This document shows positions 57,501 through 64,000 of a stretch of DNA of 64,000 bases, one piece after another. The DNA comes from JADLHS01 sp039806955 (GTDB lineage Bacteria; Verrucomicrobiota; Verrucomicrobiia; Limisphaerales; JADLHS01), in the NCBI GenBank assembly GCA_039806955.1, contig JBDHQI010000018.1:1-64000 (forward strand). Reading direction: 5' to 3'. Below the pieces are notes generated by a model that had not been told where the DNA came from, searched no databases, and saw only the letters and a program-made list of their open reading frames with translations. Numbering within the stretch: the first letter of the stretch is position 1; each line of letters begins with the position of its first letter. The translations under genes were made by a program, and so were the position numbers.

Positions 57501-57717
57501 AGCCGGTCATCTTCTGCTCGATGATCTGCGTGACGCTGTTTTCGACCGTCTCCGCGGACGCGCCCGGATAAAACGCCTGGATGGCGATGGAGGGCGGCGC
57601 AATGGGCGGGTATTGCGAGATGGGCAGAAAATGAATCGCCAGTCCGCCGGCCACCATCAGGATGATGGCGATGACCCAGGCGAACACGGGACGTTTGAGA
57701 AAGAATTGCGATAACAT
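54541..57717 (-). CDS. RND inner-membrane transporter (HAE1 / AcrB type)
   Basis: The 1058-residue proton-driven efflux transporter begins FFLKRPVFAWVIAIILMVAGGLAI and has the expected 12 membrane helices and two large periplasmic loops. Conserved stretches are present: GQFGGAPAVEGQRLNAAI, the proton-relay DD pair in GLLVDDAIVVVENVERIM, FQIGLLTTLGLTTKNAILIVQFAKD, and RLRPIIMTSLAFGFGVLPLA. These place it with multidrug/hydrophobe HAE1 pumps rather than metal pumps. It lies 12 bases after the adaptor gene. Substrates cannot be deduced from sequence. Confidence 0.95.
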   Translation of the reverse strand: MLSQFFLKRPVFAWVIAIILMVAGGLAIHFLPISQYPPIAPPSIAIQAFYPGASAETVENSVTQIIEQKMTGFDKMLYLSATSDSSGASRVELTFAPGTDPDLAWAQVQNKLQLAMASLPDVVQRAGVKVSKSTRNYLLIVGLTSEDGSMDGNDLRDYAQSNLEKVLSRVPGVGEVEVFGGQYAMRIWVNPDKLTDYQMTMQDVLAALKAYNVEVSAGQFGGAPAVEGQRLNAAIIVQSLLKTPDEFAAIPLRTNPDGSIVRIQDIGRAELGTDTYDIEAFYNGKPSAAMAIRQAAGANALETADNVRATLAEMSTYFPAGMKVIYPYDTTPFVRVAINEVVKTLIEAIILVFLVMYLFMGNMRATLIPTIAVPIVILGTFAVLGIFGFSINMLTMFAMVLAIGLLVDDAIVVVENVERIMSEEGLSPFEATRKSMTQITPALIGIGLVLSAVFGPMAFFAGSTGVIYRQFSVTIIAAMLLSVVVALVLTPVLCASFLKPVPKGHQPAEGGVWFLRPFFRWFDRMFFGARERYLALVGHSLNRKLRYVAIFLAIAGVMSFLFYRMPTSYLPDEDQGMMMVMTMLPANASLEQTKAVMDEVKDYFLNEEKDAVESLMTVSGISFSGRGQNAGLSFVRLRDWELRNRADLKVGAVAARATKKFAQIRNALVVPFAPPAVVELGQAKGFDFQLLDRAGLGHERLMAARNQLLGLAATNAALTKVRPNGLEDVPEYRVDVDWEKAGALGIPISSIHDTISTAFGSAYVNDFIQGGRVKRVYAQADAAYRMLPHDLERLYVRNNTGKMVPFSSFASGHWTSGSPKLERFNGFPSLNILGESAPGRSSGEAMAAMENFVKALPQGVGFDWQGLSYQERQAGSQMAPLFAFSILVVFLCLAALYESWPIPFSILLTLPLGAIGGVIASSLVGLPNDVYFQIGLLTTLGLTTKNAILIVQFAKDRVEDGMGLIEATLEGAKLRLRPIIMTSLAFGFGVLPLALATGAGAGAQRAIGIAVVGGVITSTFLVTLFAPLFFVLIEKSFGRKTRPATENVAALTPGESHS

Positions 57718-57729
57718 GACAGTCTCCTT

Positions 57730-58911
57730 TTAGCGTGCCGCAGCGGCTGTGAGCGGCGTGACGGCGTTGGTGGTGGTGGTTTTGCCGTCGGCAAACGGCA
57801 CGGTCTGGACGGCCGCGCCGGCGCGCACCTTTTGGATGCCTTCCGCAATCACGCGGTCGCCCGGCACAAGGCCCGAACTCACGAGCCATTGATCGCCAAT
57901 GGCCCGGTCCAGGGTCAGCTTCCGTTGCGCCACCTTGCTCTCCGAATCCACCACCAGTGCGTAGGGGTTGCCCTTCGGATCGCGGGCCACCGTTTGTTGG
58001 GGAATCAAAATGGCGTCTTCGTTGACGCCCTCCTTGACGGTGGCGCGAACGAACATGCCCGGGAGCAGCACCCCGTCCGGATTCGGAAACACCATGCGCA
58101 GCGTCACCGTCGCGGTGGTCGGGTCCACCGAAACATCGCGGAACTGGAGTTTCCCCGGATGCGGATACTTCGTGCCATCCGAGAGGGTGAGCTCCACTTC
58201 GCTGCCCGTTGTGCCGGCGCGACTGAACTGGCCTTCCTGCACGCGATGTTGCAGGCGCAACAACTCGGTGCTGGATTGCACCACGTCCACGTAAATGGGG
58301 TCCAACTGTTGAATCGTGGCCAGGGCCACCGACTGATACGCGGTCACAATCGCGCCATCCGTCACCGTGGAAGCGCCGATGCGCCCCGAGATGGGTGAGG
58401 AAACCGTGGCGTAATTCAGATTGATGCGCGCCGTCTCCACCATCGCCCGGTAATACTGGATGTCCGCCTCCGCCTGTTTGAGCGCGGCGTCGGCGTCGTC
58501 GAAGTCCTGCTGGCTGACGGCCTTTTCGGCCAGCGCCTGGCGATAGCGATTCGCACGGGATTGAATGGCCGGCAGATTCGCCTCGGCCCGACCGAGCGCG
58601 GCCTTTGCGTTGTCGAGCGCGGCTTGAAACGGCGCGGGATCAATCTGGTAAAGCGCCTGGCCAGCTTGAACATCCGCGCCCTCGGTGAAGAGACGCTTTT
58701 GAATCAGCCCGTTGACCTGCGGCCGGACCTCCGCGATGCGATAGGGCACAGTGCGGCCCGGCAGCTCGGTCGTCAAAGCGACGGGTTGTCGGACAACCGT
58801 CACCGTGGCCACCTGGAGTGCCGCCGTCGGTGTCGGCGCGGCAGATCGTGAGCAGGCCGCCAGCGACACAGTCAGCGCAATCAAAGTCAGTGCTTGGAGT
58901 GTGAGTTTCAT
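57730..58911 (-). CDS. RND periplasmic adaptor lipoprotein (AcrA type)
   Basis: The 393-residue protein has lipobox SLAAC (Cys20), then barrel-sandwich and hairpin segments: GRTVPYRIAEVRPQVNGLIQKRLFTEGADVQAGQALYQIDP, AEKAVSQQDFDDADAALKQAEADIQ, LNYATVSSPISGRIGASTVTDGAIV, and the beta-barrel VTLRMVFPNPDGVLLPGMFVRATV. It links the RND transporter to the outer-membrane duct. It is 52 bases from the CBM48 gene with no terminator between them, so the pump probably shares the sigma-54 transcript that starts before the thioredoxin-like gene. Confidence 0.94.
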   Translation of the reverse strand: MKLTLQALTLIALTVSLAACSRSAAPTPTAALQVATVTVVRQPVALTTELPGRTVPYRIAEVRPQVNGLIQKRLFTEGADVQAGQALYQIDPAPFQAALDNAKAALGRAEANLPAIQSRANRYRQALAEKAVSQQDFDDADAALKQAEADIQYYRAMVETARINLNYATVSSPISGRIGASTVTDGAIVTAYQSVALATIQQLDPIYVDVVQSSTELLRLQHRVQEGQFSRAGTTGSEVELTLSDGTKYPHPGKLQFRDVSVDPTTATVTLRMVFPNPDGVLLPGMFVRATVKEGVNEDAILIPQQTVARDPKGNPYALVVDSESKVAQRKLTLDRAIGDQWLVSSGLVPGDRVIAEGIQKVRAGAAVQTVPFADGKTTTTNAVTPLTAAAAR

Positions 58912-58963
58912 AGTAAATCGTGAGTTAGGTTTCGATCATCTGTTGAGGCGTCAGACCCGATTT

Positions 58964-59284
58964 TCAACTGACGGCAACAAGCGACACCGTTTCCTCGTCG
59001 CCTCCCCGCACCATTCCACTGGCGTGCGGATCCAGGCAGCGTTTGCCGTCCACCACGAACAGGTAACGATGATGGCCGTGCTTGAGTTCCACACTCGTCA
59101 TCCAGCGGCCGTCCGGAGTGCGGTGCAGGGGATTCGCTCCGAGATCCCAGTCATTGAAATCGCCGATCAGCCTGACGTTTTCCGCATTCGGCGCATCGCA
59201 ATAGAAGTTCACCCGGTGGAGCGGTCGGCGCGCCCCATATTTGCTCGGTGTGGAGAGTTGGCATTCAATCGTGGTCGTGTTCAT
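58964..59284 (-). CDS. free-standing glycogen-binding (CBM48 / AMPK-beta type) domain protein
   Basis: The 106-residue protein is a single early-set beta-sandwich: VNFYCDAPNAENVRLIGDFNDWDLGANPLHRTPDGRWMTSVELKHGHHRYLFVVDGKRCLDP. The conserved Trp of FNDW and the Y-x-F-x-V-D-G strand are those of CBM48/AMPK-beta starch-binding modules. There is no catalytic domain. It overlaps the thioredoxin-like gene (ATGA). Here it precedes an RND efflux set, so a role in glycogen metabolism is not obvious; it could sense polysaccharide or serve as a protein-protein module. The fold call is firm, the role unknown. Confidence 0.8.
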   Translation of the reverse strand: MNTTTIECQLSTPSKYGARRPLHRVNFYCDAPNAENVRLIGDFNDWDLGANPLHRTPDGRWMTSVELKHGHHRYLFVVDGKRCLDPHASGMVRGGDEETVSLVAVS

Positions 59285-59676
59285 AGCTGTGGCAGTTGTT
59301 GGTCAGTCGAACGGCATGACGCGTCGTCGGCGCCCGGAAAAAGGGATTGAAGTTTTGTCAGGATGGCTTCACGGCTGGCCGTGCCGACCATGCGCGCACA
59401 AACCTTGCCGCCGAGGAAAAACAGTAACGTGGGAATGGACTGAATCCCAAACCAGAGGCTGAGTTCCGGCTGATCATCGGCATTGATGCGAACGACTTTG
59501 AACTCGCCCGTGCCGACGGCCATTACTTCGTCCAACACCCCATCCAGAACCTGACAGGGCTGACTCCAACCCGCAGTGAACTCCACCAAGACCATCTGAT
59601 TCGAGCCCAAGACTTCCGCTTCGAAGGTCTTTTCATTGACCTCCACAATCCCGGATTGAGCTTTTGTCTTGTTCAT
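59281..59676 (-). CDS. thioredoxin-like protein with a WSQPC active site
   Basis: The 131-residue thioredoxin fold protein has VLVEFTAGWSQPCQVLDGVLDEV, where WSQPC replaces WCGPC, so the first (nucleophilic) cysteine is Ser and only the resolving Cys remains. The rest is typical: FKVVRINADDQPELSLWFGIQSIPTLLFF with the cis-Pro. It cannot act as an ordinary dithiol reductase; a scaffold, chaperone or monothiol role is more likely. Two further cysteines (Cys-Ala-Arg near 88 and one in the tail) are outside the active site. It is the first gene after a sigma-54 promoter (start about 23 bases upstream) and overlaps the CBM48 gene. Confidence 0.8.
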   Translation of the reverse strand: MNKTKAQSGIVEVNEKTFEAEVLGSNQMVLVEFTAGWSQPCQVLDGVLDEVMAVGTGEFKVVRINADDQPELSLWFGIQSIPTLLFFLGGKVCARMVGTASREAILTKLQSLFPGADDASCRSTDQQLPQL

Positions 59677-59710
59677 AATCTCGACTCGAATTCAGTTCCG
59701 ATTGCAACTT

Positions 59711-59726
59711 TGCACCGAGCGTGCCA
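59711..59726 (-). promoter_or_regulatory. sigma-54 promoter of the thioredoxin-CBM48-RND operon
   Basis: The minus strand reads TGGCACGCTCGGTGCA: the -24 box TGGCACG is perfect and the -12 box GTGCA has the required GC ten bases after GG. The start should lie near 59700, about 23 bases before the thioredoxin-like ATG. The divergent gene at 59788 encodes a sigma-54 activator. Confidence 0.85.
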
Positions 59727-59745
59727 AGGATTAACTATTCTTCGT

Positions 59746-59759
59746 AACATACTTATGTT
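59746..59759. promoter_or_regulatory. palindrome between the sigma-54 promoter and the divergent activator gene
   Basis: AACATA-CT-TATGTT is a perfect inverted repeat whose centre lies about 53 bases upstream of the predicted minus-strand start and 35 bases before the activator ATG. It is a candidate operator for the activator, acting on the operon and on its own gene. Confidence 0.4.
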
Positions 59760-59787
59760 CAATACTTAGGAATAACAATGCCGCCGA

Positions 59788-61491
<1,704 letters not shown>

Positions 61492-61791
61492 ATTGCGCCC
61501 TGGCTCAGAGACTCCGGGAGGGCGGTTTGACGCGGGCGGCTTTGGATTTGCGGGAGTCCCGCTCACGTCGCGCCTGGATCCAGCTCCGCATCAGTGGGCC
61601 ATGCGAACCGGAAATCCGTTCTGGCACTGACTCCCACCGATCGCGCGGCCGCTCGGCTCAACCGTGGTCGTGATGAAACATCCCCGCCACAAGCCAATAA
61701 ATGCGGTGGAATTTCGGATGACAGCAACAGCGGCGGGTTTAATATCCGTTGGCACTAGAACCAACACCGGCAGTTTACCTTTGCGCCAATT
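61492..61791. other. 300-base gap without a gene
   Basis: No ORF with conserved features on either strand. Two TGGCAC strings occur on the plus strand (near 61622 and 61750), but neither has GC at the distance needed for a sigma-54 promoter. Confidence 0.4.
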
Positions 61792-62136
61792 ATGAAACAC
61801 TACACTGATAAAGAACTGGCTGGCCGCTTGTTGGCAAAACGATGTCATAACAGTCGGGAGTCTTTGGGATATTTCGCGTCGCGGAACCGATTGCGGATGA
61901 TGCTCTCCCTCGCCTTGCTCGTCATTCTGTTTGCGGCGGGCGTGTTCGTACAATCCATGTTGTTTTGCGGTTTCCTCATCGGTCTGGCGTTCGGCGTTTT
62001 CTTCCGGGATCGAGCCTGGCGTGACGCTCAGACGGCGGCTTGGTCATTTTATTCCCAAGTCATTGACTGGCCGAAGGTGAAACAACTGGCCAAAGGCGAA
62101 CCCGCAGCCCGCCTAGACCCTGTAGCAACCGGGTAA
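61792..62136 (+). CDS. small two-helix membrane protein, unknown
   Basis: The 114-residue protein has a charged N-terminal part of about 35 residues, two adjacent transmembrane helices (MLSLALLVILFAAGVFVQSMLFCGFLIGLAFGVFF, roughly 37-72), and a soluble end with aromatic residues (AWSFYSQVIDWPKVKQL). The tight helical hairpin with both termini on one side suggests an inner-membrane protein. No family recognised. It is followed 48 bases later by another small membrane protein gene, so the pair may form a unit. Confidence 0.55.
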   Translation: MKHYTDKELAGRLLAKRCHNSRESLGYFASRNRLRMMLSLALLVILFAAGVFVQSMLFCGFLIGLAFGVFFRDRAWRDAQTAAWSFYSQVIDWPKVKQLAKGEPAARLDPVATG

Positions 62137-62184
62137 TTCTCCTTTCACCACTGACTGATAACCTCACCAAAACAACACTGCCGC

Positions 62185-62532
62185 ATGAGCATCATTCCGT
62201 TCTTTCTCCTTCCGCTGGCGGGATATTTTGTCCCGCTGGGGATTGGACTGGCGGTGGCCTTGGCGTTGTTCAAGCACCGGCTCACACGCGACATGACCAT
62301 CTCCTGCCGCGTCGCCATCGGCCTGTGGCTGGCTTGGACGTTCACGTTTCAAAACAAGCCCATAAGCAATTTGGTGATTGAGCCTTTGCTTTTGGCAGCG
62401 GCGATTTTGGTGGTGGAAGTGATCCGTCTGGCCGTTGAGCGGAGCGGCGGCATCAAGACCGGAACTTTGGGCGCGCTGAACATCGGCGTCGCTTTCAGCA
62501 TTTTGCTGGGTGTGCCGTCAATCCCGGATTAG
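62185..62532 (+). CDS. small polytopic membrane protein, unknown
   Basis: The 115-residue protein is almost entirely hydrophobic, with three or four helices (FFLLPLAGYFVPLGIGLAVALALF; VAIGLWLAWTFTF; LVIEPLLLAAAILVVEVIRLAV; GALNIGVAFSILLGV). It has no signal motif or conserved charged residues in the membrane. No family recognised. It sits 48 bases after a similar-sized membrane protein gene on the same strand. Confidence 0.5.
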   Translation: MSIIPFFLLPLAGYFVPLGIGLAVALALFKHRLTRDMTISCRVAIGLWLAWTFTFQNKPISNLVIEPLLLAAAILVVEVIRLAVERSGGIKTGTLGALNIGVAFSILLGVPSIPD

Positions 62533-62566
62533 CCATGTCCAATCCAAGCAAAACTAAAACCTGATT

Positions 62567-62692
62567 ATGAAACGCACCCGAATCATGCTGGTTCTGTCGT
62601 TGGCGCTGCTGTGGCCGGTTTTTTCCCACAGCCAGACGCAGTTTTTTCACGTTGATTTTATCGGCTCGCCCCCGCCGCATCGTAAATCGTAA
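62567..62692 (+). pseudogene. signal-peptide-like 41-residue ORF ending in a tandem heptamer
   Basis: MKRTRIMLVLSLALLWPVFS then HSQTQFFHVDFIGSPPPHRKS reads as a clean Sec signal peptide with a truncated mature part. It stops inside a tandem CGTAAAT repeat (62681-62704, a little over three copies). This looks like the 5' end of a secreted protein gene cut off at the repeat. Too short to assign. Confidence 0.35.
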
Positions 62693-62704
62693 ATCGTAAA
62701 TCGT
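62681..62704. repeat. tandem CGTAAAT heptamer
   Basis: CGTAAAT is repeated three times and followed by a partial copy (CGT). It contains the stop codon of the truncated secreted-protein ORF. Its origin is unknown; it may mark a deletion or insertion scar. Confidence 0.8.
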
Positions 62705-62756
62705 GACCTCTGAAAAAGCCTGTTTGAGTTGTTAATTTTGATGTCACCGAGATTTT

Positions 62757-63038
62757 TTAGTGTGAAAATACTCTACCCAACTGAAAACCACGGCGCTTGG
62801 GTGCCGCGCGGGCGGATATCTCTGCCCGGCGGCGGTCGTAGCCTTTGGCCTCCGCGCCGCATTGGGGACAGCGCTCCAGCCTCCAGACCTCGTCGGTGTG
62901 TTCAATCTGCAAGTCCACTTGGCTTTGAGCCTTGTCGAATACGCATTCCGTGACTCGCCACTTGAGTCCCAATCCCAACAGTTCGCCAAAAAGTTTTCCG
63001 GGGTCATTTGCCCAGAGCTTGCCCTTTACAGAACCCAT
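62757..63038 (-). pseudogene. N-terminal remnant of an ISL3-family transposase
   Basis: Residues 14-70 of this 93-residue frame (GKLFGELLGLGLKWRVTECV, then FDKAQSQVDLQIEHTDEVWR and LERCPQCGAEAKGYDRR) match the start of ISL3 transposases, in which a short helix precedes 'V..VE.DE....V.I.IE' and a CPxCG zinc ribbon. After residue 70 the frame runs into unrelated sequence, and the DDE domain is absent. Flanking terminal repeats were not recognised. It lies between the tandem heptamer and the terminator of the PEP-CTERM gene. Confidence 0.6.
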
Positions 63039-63065
63039 TACCCACCGAAAACGTCAGAGAACCAT

Positions 63066-63096
63066 AAAAAAAGAGCCGCTCCGAAGAGCGGCTCTT
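63066..63096 (-). terminator. intrinsic terminator of the PEP-CTERM gene
   Basis: AAGAGCCGCTC (63071-63081) and GAGCGGCTCTT (63086-63096) pair perfectly over 11 bases around the loop CGAA. On the minus strand the hairpin is followed by a T-run of seven. It lies 18 bases after the PEP-CTERM stop codon. Confidence 0.95.
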
Positions 63097-63113
63097 GAAA
63101 GAAACCGATTAGA

Positions 63114-63713
63114 TTACTTGCGGCGGCGGAAGATCAATAGTGCCGCAGCGCCCAGCCCGGCCAAGGCCATGCTGGTCGGCTCGGGAACGATATGGAGGAC
63201 GAACCCACCTGCCGGGGCGTTCAACCGGGCCGGAACAGTAGGCGGTATTCCCACTGGATTACCTGTTGAAGCCAACTCCCAAATTGTCGAATAGCCAACA
63301 TAAGCAGCTTGCGAACCCAATGCTGCTTCGTACGAATCAAACCCGCCTGTCCAACCACGCAGCACTAATGCTACCCCACCGCCGGGAGTGCTCACATTCA
63401 CAGTGGCAACGCCACCGAAAAAAAGTCCAGGGACTGCATGGAAATCGGTAATTCCATTGGCAGTGGTATACTGAGTCACCTGTGTAGCAACAGGTAAAAA
63501 CAGGTTCAGATCCGTAGTTCCCAACGGCGCCCAAAGCAGTTGCACATAGGCCCCACTATCGGCTGTGAGGCCTACGTTGACCGGGGGCTCATCTGGAGTA
63601 TTGGCAATCTTTACTGTCGTGGCAGCTGTATTTGCAAATACAACTGTACCTTGAGCAAAGGAACCTGTTGCGAATGCAACGATTCCAATCATAGCTATCA
63701 ATGTTCTCTTCAT
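63114..63713 (-). CDS. PEP-CTERM sorting domain protein
   Basis: The 199-residue protein has a signal peptide (MKRTLIAMIGIVAFATGSFAQ), a beta-rich mature part (GTVVFANTAATTVKIAN..., GGVATVNVSTPGGGVALVLRGWTGG) and the C-terminal signal VPEPTSMALAGLGAAALLIFRRRK: PEP, hydrophobic helix and basic end. This mature-domain type (repeat of 'G.V.F.N......' and 'VQL..A') is common among verrucomicrobial PEP-CTERM proteins, with no assigned biochemical role. A 47-base gap separates it from the gene upstream on the same strand, and a strong terminator follows. Confidence 0.9.
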   Translation of the reverse strand: MKRTLIAMIGIVAFATGSFAQGTVVFANTAATTVKIANTPDEPPVNVGLTADSGAYVQLLWAPLGTTDLNLFLPVATQVTQYTTANGITDFHAVPGLFFGGVATVNVSTPGGGVALVLRGWTGGFDSYEAALGSQAAYVGYSTIWELASTGNPVGIPPTVPARLNAPAGGFVLHIVPEPTSMALAGLGAAALLIFRRRK

Positions 63714-63760
63714 ATACTTATTTAGTTTGTTGATTTGATTAGTGTTTCAAAATCTCTGAT

Positions 63761-64000
63761 TTATGGATTCAATGTAACCGTCCAGTTAAGGGACCCACCG
63801 ACATTTTGATAAAAGAAGCCGTCAGCTACACCTATAGCCGGGCCATTCACATCGCCTGAATCCCAGCCGAAATCTTCGATAAATCCGCTTGGCACCCACT
63901 GGGAACCGTCCCATGTGAAAATTGAATCGCCGTCATTACCAACGGAGCTTCCAGGCACAGGTCCAGCAACAGGGATTTTATTTCCAAGCAAGGTTAACCC
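63761..64000 (-). CDS. 3' end of a secreted hypothetical gene (5' part beyond window)
   Basis: Only the last 79 residues or so are visible; the frame is open at the right edge. The visible part (GDSIFTWDGSQWVPSGFIEDFGWDSG, IGVADGFFYQNVGGSLNWTVTLNP) has the repeated aromatic, Gly/Asn-rich pattern of secreted verrucomicrobial proteins, often encoded just upstream of a PEP-CTERM protein. No PEP-CTERM signal is present at its own end. It is probably co-transcribed with the downstream PEP-CTERM gene. Confidence 0.6.
   Translation of the reverse strand, partial: GLTLLGNKIPVAGPVPGSSVGNDGDSIFTWDGSQWVPSGFIEDFGWDSGDVNGPAIGVADGFFYQNVGGSLNWTVTLNP

Noticed and set aside
53405..57714. Long plus-strand ORFs (568 and 590 residues) opposite the RND operon
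   Set aside because: Antisense shadows; His/Arg/Asp-rich reading without motifs.
61620..61760. TGGCAC strings upstream of the small membrane protein gene
   Set aside because: No GC at the ten-base distance, so they cannot be sigma-54 promoters.

Overview
The window looks like a chromosome segment from a free-living member of the Verrucomicrobia (PVC superphylum). The evidence is a 51-residue gene of the 'small basic protein' family known from Chlamydiae and Verrucomicrobia (28580-28735), two PEP-CTERM sorted proteins ending in a VPEP motif, a transmembrane helix and RRR, and the Gram-negative envelope machinery: an RND tripartite pump, a Wza/BY-kinase exopolysaccharide export set, a PilT ATPase and a TorF-like porin. 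Apart from one obvious accessory island, most of the sequence is housekeeping.

Layout. 1-3253: a membrane-peripheral FAD/Fe-S oxidoreductase (running off the left edge) and a MutT-like Nudix hydrolase. About 3360-12890: an accessory island of mosaic gene pieces. It holds a YD-repeat (RHS) fragment fused in frame to a RadC/JAB domain, a 5'-truncated membrane protein, a zinc-ribbon membrane protein, a PEP-CTERM protein, an XRE regulator, a large SNF2-like helicase that seems to have lost its N-terminal half, a small HTH protein, and a tyrosine integrase near the right end. 12962-18733: ugd, a TPR membrane protein, lysA, tRNA-Tyr and purH. 18745-23342: an exopolysaccharide export operon (outer-membrane barrel, BY-kinase, Wza-like lipoprotein, FHA protein). 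23738-28735: a tight minus-strand cluster with a LysM/TPR lipoprotein, folD, an SH3 protein, an rsuA-type pseudouridine synthase and the small basic protein. 28916-31473: an Lrp/AsnC regulator and an aminotransferase, separated by a decayed nucleotidyltransferase cassette. 31585-34733: a beta-CASP metallohydrolase, a PilZ-like protein and pilT. A transposase remnant follows.

35272-52376 is a continuous nitrogen-assimilation block on the minus strand. One probable operon, porin-amtB-glnK-glnA-carA-carB, starts at an excellent sigma-54 promoter (43862-43877). Upstream lie the gene for a NifA-like sigma-54 activator, then gltD, gltB and an Lrp-type regulator. Ammonium entry, sensing by PII, assimilation by glutamine synthetase and GOGAT, and use of glutamine for carbamoyl phosphate are therefore encoded together, with the activator alongside.

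52772-61491 holds a second sigma-54 unit. A sigma-54 promoter (59711-59726) precedes a thioredoxin-like gene lacking the first active-site Cys, a free-standing glycogen-binding (CBM48) domain gene, and then a full RND pump plus a small membrane protein, all in one direction with small gaps. Divergent to it is a GAF/AAA+/Fis activator with a four-cysteine cluster in its GAF region. This is the most unusual functional unit in the window. 61492-64000 carries small membrane proteins, an ISL3-type transposase remnant, and a PEP-CTERM gene with a perfect terminator. No CRISPR array, rRNA or replication origin was seen.
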